Positions 46,783-54,334 of a DNA stretch of 64,000 bases are shown here, in pieces. The stretch is from Calditrichota bacterium. GTDB lineage: Bacteria > Calditrichota > Calditrichia > Calditrichales > Calditrichaceae. Location: the NCBI GenBank assembly GCA_024278755.1, contig JAJRSO010000038.1, forward strand, positions 62,001 to 126,000, in the 5' to 3' direction. A program made the position numbers and the translations under genes. Below the pieces are notes generated by a model. It searched no databases. It was given only the letters and a program-made list of their open reading frames with translations, and was not told where the DNA came from. Positions within the stretch are counted from its first letter, which is position 1, and each line of letters starts with the position of its first letter.

Positions 46783-47466
46783 ATGAAGGTCTCGTCATTT
46801 TTAATTCCACTTGCTTTAAGCGTCACATTAGCCGGAAGTTTAACGCTATCGGGCTGTACCGATTCGGTGAATGCCAGCGGTTCAAATACAACCAATGAAG
46901 AATCGTATTTGACAGAAGCGGTTATCGACAGTATGCCCACTGAAGAATTAAGTGAAGCGGAAACCAGTGGTTTGATATTTATGCGTTAAGAAGAAAAATT
47001 AGCCAGAGATGTTTATTTAACATTGTATAGTGCTTGGGGGCAGCGTATTTTTACCAATATTTCCGGTGCCGAACAAATGCATATGGACGCCATAAAGATT
47101 TTGTTGGATAAATATGAATTAAGCGATCCCGTTGAATCCGATTCCATCGGTAGTTTTACCAATGCCGATTTAAACGCTCTGTTTATCACTTTAACCACGC
47201 AGGGAAGTACCTCGCTGATAGAAGCGTTAAAGACCGGCGCCTTAATTGAGGAAATCGATATACGAGACCTCGTTAAAGAATTAGAAGAAAACGTGGATAA
47301 TGAAGATATATCCTTTGTTTATGAAAACCTGTACAGGGGTTCCAGAAATCATTTACGCGCCTTCGTTCGTAATTTAGACCGTCAGGGTGTTACCTACGAA
47401 CCGGTTGTTTTGGATCCTGCGGATTATCAAAAAATAATTGATAGCGACTGGGAACGGGGACGCTAA
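46783..47466 (+). pseudogene. DUF2202 lipoprotein gene with an in-frame TAA
   Basis: A 228-codon frame interrupted once by TAA at 46987-46989 (codon 69). Before it: an AAGGAG ribosome site, a signal peptide and lipobox (TLSGC, Cys25), then LSEAETSGLIFMR. After it, in the same frame: EEKLARDVYLTLY, EQMHMDAIK and RNHLRAFVR, the ferritin-like DUF2202 helices. The family reads Met-Arg-Glu-Glu-Glu here, so a single GAA-to-TAA change explains the stop. The 3' part remains fully open and codon-like, so the change is either very recent, a sequencing error, or bypassed. It is preceded by a sigma-54 promoter and followed by a terminator. Confidence 0.8.
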
Positions 47467-47486
47467 AAGGAATAAACGATTTCCGG

Positions 47487-47517
47487 AGGCTGTTCCAATG
47501 GGACAGCCTTTTTTTTG
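47487..47517 (+). terminator. rho-independent terminator after the DUF2202 gene
   Basis: A 10-bp stem AGGCTGTTCC/GGGACAGCCT (one T-G pair) with a three-base loop, followed by eight T residues. It begins 20 bp after the DUF2202 stop codon. It shows the downstream thrombospondin-repeat gene needs its own promoter. Confidence 0.9.
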
Positions 47518-47741
47518 ATATGATTTGATAAATATGATAAGATACGTATATTTTCCCGTGAATGGATAGGTTGATAATTCTGTTTATACTAAAACTTATC
47601 AATTGTTATTTAAGTCTGGTGTTGCTAGATATTGGATGCCGCAAGGTATGCCACAAAATTAGCGTCCTTTAGGAAAGCAATCTTATAAAAACTCCCGCTC
47701 TGCGGGATAATAAGCAAGAATTGCCCAAATTGGATTTAATT

Positions 47742-47776
47742 AGACCTGTTGGGAATCAAACTCGCCCGGAAGGGCG
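47742..47776 (+). promoter_or_regulatory. candidate variant activator sites upstream of the TSP3-repeat gene
   Basis: Two dyads, AGACCTGTTGGGAA (47742-47755) and the perfect CGCCC-GGAA-GGGCG (47763-47776), lie 21 bp apart, ending about 79 bp before the -24 box. They share the layout of the sites at 46610 and 51632 but differ from the sequence CGACY-N4-GGTCG at two symmetrical positions. The rest of the 436-bp gap (47467-47902) holds a terminator, a small CCCGC-tct-GCGGG hairpin at 47694-47706, the sigma-54 promoter, and no gene. Confidence 0.4.
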
Positions 47777-47853
47777 AAAATATAGATACGCGAGAATTTG
47801 AATATTTATTCTAACTGGTATAAAAACCGCTGGTTAGAAGGAAGCTAAAAAAC

Positions 47854-47868
47854 TGGCATAGCATTTGA
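47854..47868 (+). promoter_or_regulatory. sigma-54 (-24/-12) promoter of the TSP3-repeat gene
   Basis: TGGCATAGCATTTGA keeps TGGCA and TTG with the exact sigma-54 spacing and has the AACTGGCA flank shared with the other two promoters. A transcript starting about 12 bases after the -12 box begins near 47879. That excludes an ATG at 47876 as start and supports the ATG at 47903. Confidence 0.75.
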
Positions 47869-47902
47869 AGAATACATGATAAAATTTATAAAGGAGAAAA
47901 AA

Positions 47903-48358
47903 ATGAAAATGTTTACAGGACTTTTAATCCTTGCTCTTTTAGTTGTTACAGGAAATGCCTTTGCCCAGGATTCGCTGCAGATTCAGCAAAAAAAGCAAAT
48001 GCGAATTAAGATGAATAAAAAAATGCAGGGCCAGGGAAGGCATGGTATGGGTTTTGTGGATGCAGACGGAGACGGTTACAATGACAACGCCCCCGATGCA
48101 GACGGTGACGGAATACCCAATGGAATGGACCCGGATTATACGGGCGGGAAAATGCATAACGGCCGTGGCGGCATGGGTTTTGTGGATGCGGACGGTGATG
48201 GAATTAATGACAATGCAATGGATGCGGACGGCGATGGAATTCCCAATGGAATGGATCCGGATTTTGTACGCCCCCGGAACGGGAGTGGAAAAAATATGGG
48301 AAAAGGACAAGGCGCCGGCCATAATGGCGGACATAAAAGGGGTGGAAAAAACAAATAA
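47903..48358 (+). CDS. small secreted thrombospondin type-3 repeat (calcium-binding) protein
   Basis: A 151-residue exported protein with a signal peptide (FTGLLILALLVVTGNAFA). The body has two near-identical blocks, each GxGMGFVDADGDGxxDN then DADGDGIPNGMDPD, giving four DxDxDGxxD calcium loops of the type-3 kind. Around them lie Lys-, Met- and Gly-rich basic segments (KKQMRIKMNKKMQGQG; a C-terminus rich in Gly, His and Lys). It may bind calcium or other metal ions in the periplasm or outside. The ATG at 47903 follows AAAGGAG and lies downstream of the sigma-54 start. The blocks are also near-repeats in DNA. Confidence 0.8.
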   Translation: MKMFTGLLILALLVVTGNAFAQDSLQIQQKKQMRIKMNKKMQGQGRHGMGFVDADGDGYNDNAPDADGDGIPNGMDPDYTGGKMHNGRGGMGFVDADGDGINDNAMDADGDGIPNGMDPDFVRPRNGSGKNMGKGQGAGHNGGHKRGGKNK

Positions 48359-48382
48359 ATGTGTAGCTTCATCACCCCCTGT

Positions 48383-48424
48383 AAGGCGGCTGTCCCGTTT
48401 AACTATGAGACAGCCGCTTTTAAT
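48383..48424 (+). terminator. terminator between convergent genes
   Basis: A stem of about 12 bp, with AAGGCGGCTGTC pairing with GACAGCCGCTTT, a 14-base loop, then TTTT. It lies 25 bp after the TSP3-repeat gene. It is inside the gap to the convergent peptidase gene and could also act weakly on that strand. Confidence 0.85.
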
Positions 48425-48429
48425 TTCTA

Positions 48430-51375
48430 CTAATAGCCAAAAATATCCTGTAATGTTAAGTAGGTAACAGAACCATATTTCTTTAAAACCCGTTTATCCA
48501 GTTTTTTTGTATTGCCTAAAACCAGAATTGTGTATTTATTTCCTTTAATAAAATCGTGATGAAATTGCTTAATATCCGCTAAAGATAAGGTGGGTACCTT
48601 TTCCCATAAATCTTTACGTGCATCGTAATCCAGTCCCAATTTTTTTGCGCGTTCATAGCGAAAAAGAATATCTGATTTTGTAATCCTTTCGGGCGCAATT
48701 CGTTTAAGAATAGCTTCTTGAGAAGATTTAAAAGAGATTTCGGATTCGGGCATATTATTTAATAAATCATAAAACCCGTCCATGGCCTCACCGAGTTTAT
48801 CGGCCTGTGTCCCGATGTAAGCAAACACGTAGTGTGCGTCTTCTTTTTTTAACGGTGTGCGGTAAGTGGCAAATACAGAATAGGCCAAAGCTTTGGATTC
48901 CCGCATGGTCTGAAAGACTACCGACGACATGTTTCCTCCATAATATTCGTTAAACAAGGCGCGTACCGGCAGGTTGTCATTATTAAACGGGCTGCTTTTG
49001 GAAAGCATAATTATTTCGGCTTGTTTCATATCGTAATCTACGACATATACTTTATTTCTGTTTGTTTCCAGTTCTTTCCATTGAACCGGTTCGGGCGGAG
49101 CGGTAAGTCTTTCCGGTACGGTATGGATTTCGTTTAAAGCAGCGGTCAAATCCGCCTGATTATCCGGGCCATAATAGAGAATACGGTGTTTGAAACTATT
49201 CAGTTTATGAATAATATTGACCAGTTCTTCCGGTGTTAAGGCTTTTAAATCGGTTTCGTTCAGAATGTGCGTAAACGAAGATTTAGGGCCGTAGATGCCG
49301 TAATTATTCATGGCGCCCCATAAAATAGCGCCCTTATTCAGCTTTTGATCGGCACGGTTTTTTAGGATGTCTTTTATAAGATTTGTAAGCGCTTGCGGAT
49401 TTGGCCGGGCGTCTGCCAATAGGTGTTCAAACAGTTTTAGCCCTTCCTTAAAGTTTTCACGTAGACCGTTCAGACTAACCCACACCTGATCGCCGGAACT
49501 GTTTACACGGAAAGAACAGCCGATTTTATAAAACTCCTGTTTAATCTCTTCCGGAGTATACTTGGAAGTCCCGAGATAAGGAAGGTAGCGTAATGCAACA
49601 CCAAGTTTCAAATTGTTATCGGTTCCGGTATCCGTTATGTAATACAATTCAAACAGATCGTTTTCATCGTTTTCTTTATAAAAAACAGGAATTTCTCGTT
49701 TTATTGAAAACTGTTTTATATCTTTTTTATAATCTATAAAAACCGGTTTTACCTCTTCCGTTTTCATAGACTCAATGTTTTTAAGAAAGTCAGATTGTGC
49801 CGTACGATTTAACTCGACCGGTGTAATTTTAGGTTTTGTAATTTTCTGAATACCAGTATCTTTACCGGTTCGTTTATATACAACGACATAATTATTGCCA
49901 TAGTATTTATTAGTAAAATCAACAATTTCCTGTTTGCTTATTTTTGCCAGGCGGTCAAAACGGGTAACCATATTTTCCCACGGCGTTTCATTTGTAAAGG
50001 CTGAAATATAAGCATAAGCGCGTCCCCAGTTGGATTCATAATTATGGATCTGCCGTAGTTTCATATCATTTAGCGCCGCTTTGGGCAGCCAGTCGGGGAA
50101 TTCCCCTTTTTTCACTAATTCGATTTGCGAAAGCAACAGCTCTTTTACCTCTTCCAATGTTTGTCCCTGACGGGGGCGGGCGCCCAAACTATGGTAAGAG
50201 TAGTCTTTCATTAAACGGGGACTGGAATAGGCGCCGAGAACCATCTGTTTTTGATTGAGGTTGATATCAATCAGTCCTGCCTGTCCATTCATTAAAACCA
50301 TATCCAGCATGGTTAACAGATCGGCCTCTTTTGTGTTTATGCCCGGCAAACGGAAAGCAAGCGTAATGCTTTCGGCGTCAGGGCCCAAAACTTCTTTAAC
50401 GATAGGTTTTGTTATCTTTGCTTCTTTTGGCGGGGAATAGACCGGAATTTCTTTCGTTTTAAACTGACCGAATGTGGCGTCGATTTTTTTAATGGTTAAA
50501 TCCGGATCCAAGTCGCCGGACAGGCAAATAGCCATATTATTCGGAACATAATAGGTATTAAAATAATTGACTACCGATTGCATGGAAGGATTCTTCAAAT
50601 GTTCAATGCGGCCTAAAGTTGTCTCTGTCCCGTATGGGTGTTTCTGAAACAATCCGCGTAATAAAGCTTCCGAAGCCTTTCTGCGGTCATTGTCCATTGC
50701 CCTGTTTTTTTCTTCATACACTACTTCGAGTTCGGTATGAAATAAGCGCAATACCGGATCTTCAAAACGTTCTTTTTCAACTTTTAACCATTTATCCATC
50801 TGATTTGTGGGTATATCGTTAATGTAAACGGTCTGTTCAACGGATGTAAACGCATTGGTGCCTGTGGCGCCCATAGAGGCCAATAGCTTATCGTATTCAT
50901 TTGCAATAGCATAGTGGGCTGCCACACCGGAAACACTGTCAATTTGATGATAAATATGTTTACGTTGCAACGGATCGGTTTCCTTACGATAAACTTCAAA
51001 CAAGTCTGTAATCTTCTGAATTTCCACCTTTTCCTTATCCCAGTCCAAAGTGCCGAATTCATCGGTTCCTTTAAAAAGTAAATGCTCCAGATAATGCGCC
51101 ATTCCCGTGTTATCGGAAGGATCGTTTTTATGGCCTACTTTTACGGCAATTGCGGTTTGAATGCGTGGGGCGTCTTTATAAACGGTCATATATACTTTTA
51201 AACCGTTAGCCAGAGTATAAATCCTTGTGTTAAGCGGATCGCCGTCTACCGTTTGGTAAGTATAGCCGTTGCTGCTTACGGTTTTTGTTTCGGAACAACT
51301 GCTAAGAGCAGATGTGAAAATAATAATAGAAAACAGAAGCAACAGTTTGAATGCTTTCAGTTGAGTTGGGTACAT
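48430..51375 (-). CDS. M16-family (pitrilysin-like) zinc protease lipoprotein
   Basis: A 981-residue exported protease. A signal peptide ends at lipobox LSSC (Cys27). The zinc motif HxxEH is His94-Tyr-Leu-Glu97-His98 (MAHYLEHLLFKG), with the third ligand likely in VYEEKNRAMDNDRRK near 220. A second M16 half (about 560-960) lacks the HxxEH motif, as usual for the inactive half, and has the Arg/Tyr-type ISFKSSQEAILKRI region. Members degrade peptides in the periplasm or outer membrane. An AGGAGG ribosome site fixes the start. It is divergent from the sigma-54 gene at 51779. Confidence 0.9.
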   Translation of the reverse strand: MYPTQLKAFKLLLLFSIIIFTSALSSCSETKTVSSNGYTYQTVDGDPLNTRIYTLANGLKVYMTVYKDAPRIQTAIAVKVGHKNDPSDNTGMAHYLEHLLFKGTDEFGTLDWDKEKVEIQKITDLFEVYRKETDPLQRKHIYHQIDSVSGVAAHYAIANEYDKLLASMGATGTNAFTSVEQTVYINDIPTNQMDKWLKVEKERFEDPVLRLFHTELEVVYEEKNRAMDNDRRKASEALLRGLFQKHPYGTETTLGRIEHLKNPSMQSVVNYFNTYYVPNNMAICLSGDLDPDLTIKKIDATFGQFKTKEIPVYSPPKEAKITKPIVKEVLGPDAESITLAFRLPGINTKEADLLTMLDMVLMNGQAGLIDINLNQKQMVLGAYSSPRLMKDYSYHSLGARPRQGQTLEEVKELLLSQIELVKKGEFPDWLPKAALNDMKLRQIHNYESNWGRAYAYISAFTNETPWENMVTRFDRLAKISKQEIVDFTNKYYGNNYVVVYKRTGKDTGIQKITKPKITPVELNRTAQSDFLKNIESMKTEEVKPVFIDYKKDIKQFSIKREIPVFYKENDENDLFELYYITDTGTDNNLKLGVALRYLPYLGTSKYTPEEIKQEFYKIGCSFRVNSSGDQVWVSLNGLRENFKEGLKLFEHLLADARPNPQALTNLIKDILKNRADQKLNKGAILWGAMNNYGIYGPKSSFTHILNETDLKALTPEELVNIIHKLNSFKHRILYYGPDNQADLTAALNEIHTVPERLTAPPEPVQWKELETNRNKVYVVDYDMKQAEIIMLSKSSPFNNDNLPVRALFNEYYGGNMSSVVFQTMRESKALAYSVFATYRTPLKKEDAHYVFAYIGTQADKLGEAMDGFYDLLNNMPESEISFKSSQEAILKRIAPERITKSDILFRYERAKKLGLDYDARKDLWEKVPTLSLADIKQFHHDFIKGNKYTILVLGNTKKLDKRVLKKYGSVTYLTLQDIFGY

Positions 51376-51460
51376 TTAAACTCCTCCTTTACATTTAGTG
51401 AAATCCCATCCCGTTTTAAACTTCATTTGTTAAAAAAAGAGATATTCGTTTTGAATGTGT

Positions 51461-51483
51461 CGTTGCACAATCGATACACAACG
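51461..51483. promoter_or_regulatory. inverted repeat in the divergent promoter region
   Basis: CGTTG (51461-51465) and CAACG (51479-51483) flank a 13-base spacer that contains the palindrome ATCGAT. It lies about 86 bp upstream of the peptidase ATG and could be an operator for it. The surrounding 403-bp gap (51376-51778) otherwise holds the activator sites and sigma-54 promoter of the plus-strand gene. Confidence 0.3.
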
Positions 51484-51631
51484 GAAACGCTGTTTCATTT
51501 ATGTTTAGATAAGGATAAATATGTATGGAAATAACCTACAAAAAATAAATATAAATGGCTATAAAGGAAAAAAATAATAGCCGAATACGCAATAATGTCT
51601 GATACTGCCGGTTTTATTTGAGTAAACCGCT

Positions 51632-51665
51632 CGACCAACCAGGCTCCTCTTCGACTAAAAGGTCG
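51632..51665 (+). promoter_or_regulatory. tandem palindromic activator sites upstream of the barrel-NtrC operon
   Basis: CGACTAAAAGGTCG (51652-51665) matches CGACTGTTTGGTCG before the DUF2202 gene in both half-sites. A second site CGACCAACCAGGCT (51632-51645) has a good left half and a weak right half. The two lie 20 bp apart, as in the DUF2202 pair, and end 62 bp before the -24 box. They fit enhancers for the NtrC-like protein encoded by this same operon, implying autoregulation. Confidence 0.72.
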
Positions 51666-51727
51666 TTTTAAAGGCAGAAAGATAAAAACGTTACCGTTTA
51701 AACCCTATTGTTTAAGGCTTTGTGAAC

Positions 51728-51742
51728 TGGCACGTTATTTGA
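51728..51742 (+). promoter_or_regulatory. sigma-54 (-24/-12) promoter of the barrel-NtrC operon
   Basis: TGGCACGTTATTTGA matches TGGCACG exactly and the -12 TTG at the right spacing. It lies 36 bp before the ATG at 51779, leaving a short 5' untranslated leader. The flank AACTGGCAC is shared with the other two. Confidence 0.85.
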
Positions 51743-51778
51743 CAATGTAGATTAAAAACAACGGAAAGGGTTTCTTAA

Positions 51779-52933
51779 ATGTATTCGATAAAAAATTCGC
51801 TGCTCATTTTAAGTATATTTGTTTCAGCCACTTTTGCTCAATTTACAGCGCAGGCTAGTTTATCCACCACATATGATGATAATCTGTTGCGTTCACATCA
51901 GCCGGAATCGGATATGATTAGCGATTTTGATTTAAATTTAATGTACACACCCGGCAAGAGTTATCTAACCTATTTTTTTAATCCGGATTATTTTAGTTAT
52001 AAAACAAATTATTTGCGAAATTTTTTTATGAATCGTCTGGGTTTCAGGAATCAAATTGTGTTGAATAAAGATAAAAACAACCTCTTTTATTTCGGCGCAG
52101 AATGGGATATCCGTATAAATGGCGCCGATTACAATTATTACGACTATAATCAACTCTATGCATATGCAAATATTTCATATAATTTTAACGGCGTCTTTTT
52201 TAAAGGCGGGTATAATTATCGCTACCGCAGTTATGCAAACGTTCCGGATTTAACAAACAACCGCCACTATCTGTTTATTCAGACCACTAAAACATTTAAT
52301 ACGCGAACCACAGTAATTGTGGAAGCCGACGCCGGATATAAGTCTTTTGGAGGGGAGGAATACTATTCTGCTTCCGGTGGCGGCCGGGGCTCCGGACGAA
52401 TGGGCAGTGGATATACAACATATTCCACTACAGAAATCCCAAGTCTCTCTCAGGCTGTTTTCCTGGCGCGAATTGCCCAATCCATTTATGACAAAATGGG
52501 CTTTTTTATTCAGTATCGTAAACAAATAAGCCTCAACGGTAGTTCCGGCTATGAAAACCAAAGTGATTATTACCAGGACGAAGAACTATTTGATGACCCG
52601 TTCAGTTACGAGAGCGATCAGTTAACGGGCAAGCTAACCTGGATGCTGCCCTGGAATATTAAACTGCAAACCGGCGGCAGCCTGACATCAAAAAATTATA
52701 TTAGTGAAAATGCCTTTATTTCCGCCGAAGATAGCAGCGGGTTAGGCGGAATTCGTAAAGATGACCAAACTATTATTAATTTCTCGCTGGCAAAAAAGTT
52801 TTTCCCGCATAAATCCTGGCTGAATACGCTTACCTTAAATTTTAATTATTCCTATATTCTAAACGAATCAAACAGCTACTGGTACGATTATAAAAACAAC
52901 TATGCCAGCGCGGGAATCCGTTGGAGCTTTTAA
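51779..52933 (+). CDS. outer-membrane beta-barrel, sigma-54-controlled
   Basis: A 384-residue exported protein. A signal peptide (LLILSIFVSATFA) is followed by alternating strands rich in Tyr, Phe and Asn (LNLMYTPGKSYLTYFF, LYAYANISYNFNGVFF) and ends in ASAGIRWSF, a classic outer-membrane barrel terminus. A Gly/Ser-rich loop (SASGGGRGSGRMGSG, about 195-210) is likely exposed. I recognise no transport family. It is the first gene of an operon with the NtrC-type regulator 24 bp downstream and has its own sigma-54 promoter and enhancer sites. It is probably a surface porin or channel needed under the condition sensed by the kinase. Confidence 0.78.
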   Translation: MYSIKNSLLILSIFVSATFAQFTAQASLSTTYDDNLLRSHQPESDMISDFDLNLMYTPGKSYLTYFFNPDYFSYKTNYLRNFFMNRLGFRNQIVLNKDKNNLFYFGAEWDIRINGADYNYYDYNQLYAYANISYNFNGVFFKGGYNYRYRSYANVPDLTNNRHYLFIQTTKTFNTRTTVIVEADAGYKSFGGEEYYSASGGGRGSGRMGSGYTTYSTTEIPSLSQAVFLARIAQSIYDKMGFFIQYRKQISLNGSSGYENQSDYYQDEELFDDPFSYESDQLTGKLTWMLPWNIKLQTGGSLTSKNYISENAFISAEDSSGLGGIRKDDQTIINFSLAKKFFPHKSWLNTLTLNFNYSYILNESNSYWYDYKNNYASAGIRWSF

Positions 52934-52957
52934 CAAATCAAAGAACAGGAAACCAAA

Positions 52958-54334
52958 ATGTCAGATTTCAGAATCCTCTTAATTGACGATGAGCCGGCGC
53001 AAATTCTCTCCATCCAGTCTTTTTTAAAGCGTCGGAACTATCAGGTTGTTTCGGCCAACTCCGGTACGGAAGGGCTGGCTTTATTAAAAAAGGGAGATGT
53101 CCATTTGGTGTTTACCGATTTTCGTATGCCCGATATGAACGGTCTGCAGGTGGTACAGGAAATTGCGAAGATAAATCCGGAAATTCCCGTGGTTGTTCTG
53201 ACAGCTTACAGCGACTCGGAAGACGCGGTTCAGGTGATGAAAGAAGGGGCCTTCGATTATTTATCCAAACCGATTGATTTGGATGAACTGGAACTGCTGG
53301 TTCAAAAGGCAAAAGAACGCAATTATCTGATTTCAGAAAACAAATTGTTGCGCACCCAACTGGAAGATCGTTATAAATTTGACGCCGTTATCTCGCAAAG
53401 CGGAGAGATGGAAGAAGTCCTGAATACGGCGGGCCGGGCGGCTAAAAGTAAAGCAACGGTTTTGATTCGCGGCGAAAGCGGAACCGGAAAAGAACTGATT
53501 GCCAAAGCGGTACATTTTGCCAGTTCCCGCAAAGACAAGCCGATGATTACCGTTAACTGTGCGGCGTTAACCGAAACCCTGCTGGAAAGCGAGTTATTTG
53601 GCCACGAAAAGGGATCCTTTACCGGAGCCTCAGCCATGCGTATCGGTCGGTTTGAACAGGCAAACGGCGGGACGCTGTTTATTGATGAAATCGGCGACAT
53701 ACCCCTGCAAACACAGGTCAAACTGTTGCGGGCTTTGCAATTCGGCGAATTTCAGCGTGTGGGCGGTACCGAGACCATTAAAGTGGATGTGCGTATTCTC
53801 ACCGCCACTAATCGGAATCTCGAAGATATGATTCAGCAGGGGAGTTTTAGGGAAGATTTATTTTATCGGATCAATGTGGTTGCCATTCATATCCCGCCGC
53901 TACGAGAACGTAAAACGGATATCCCCTTACTGATTGCCCATTTTATTAATAAATATGCTTCGGAAAATGAGAAGGAGATAAGCGGAATCAGCAGAGAGGC
54001 TCAGGATTACCTGATGCGCTACCGTTTTCCCGGTAACATTCGTGAACTGGAAAACATCATCGAACGGGCGGTTGTGATGAGCCGTGATACGCTTATAACA
54101 ACAAGCGACCTGCCTGTCGGTTTATCCGTAACACACGAATCGATAATACTTGATCCCGCCGATTTTTCCCATTCGTTTACGGAAAAAGTAGCCGCGTTCG
54201 AAACAGCTATGATTGAAGAGGCGCTGGAAATAAAAAAAGGCAATCAAAGTCAGGCCGCCAAGATGATGGGGATTTCGGAACGGCATCTGCGTTCCCGAAT
54301 GCAAAAGTTAGGTATTGTAAACACACAGCGTTAA
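52958..54334 (+). CDS. NtrC-family sigma-54-activating response regulator
   Basis: A 458-residue regulator with all three domains. The receiver (1-120) has phosphoacceptor Asp54 (TDFRMPDMNG). The AAA+ domain (about 140-370) has Walker A GESGTGKE near 172, Walker B Asp243/Glu244 (LFIDEIGD), and the sigma-54 contact loop GSFTGA (219-224), a Ser variant of GAFTGA. A Fis-type helix-turn-helix closes it (QSQAAKMMGISERHLRSRM). It should bind the palindromes at 46610 and 51632 and activate the -24/-12 promoters. It lies 24 bp after the barrel gene and overlaps the convergent flavoprotein gene by 4 bp. Confidence 0.93.
   Translation: MSDFRILLIDDEPAQILSIQSFLKRRNYQVVSANSGTEGLALLKKGDVHLVFTDFRMPDMNGLQVVQEIAKINPEIPVVVLTAYSDSEDAVQVMKEGAFDYLSKPIDLDELELLVQKAKERNYLISENKLLRTQLEDRYKFDAVISQSGEMEEVLNTAGRAAKSKATVLIRGESGTGKELIAKAVHFASSRKDKPMITVNCAALTETLLESELFGHEKGSFTGASAMRIGRFEQANGGTLFIDEIGDIPLQTQVKLLRALQFGEFQRVGGTETIKVDVRILTATNRNLEDMIQQGSFREDLFYRINVVAIHIPPLRERKTDIPLLIAHFINKYASENEKEISGISREAQDYLMRYRFPGNIRELENIIERAVVMSRDTLITTSDLPVGLSVTHESIILDPADFSHSFTEKVAAFETAMIEEALEIKKGNQSQAAKMMGISERHLRSRMQKLGIVNTQR

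Noticed and set aside
46987-46989. Selenocysteine or pyrrolysine recoding of the DUF2202 stop
   Set aside because: The codon is TAA; selenocysteine uses TGA and pyrrolysine uses TAG, and the family has Glu at this place.
47939-48334. Open frame on the minus strand across the TSP3-repeat gene
   Set aside because: It mirrors the repetitive GAT/GAC-rich coding sequence, and its predicted His/Ile-rich product has no signal or family.
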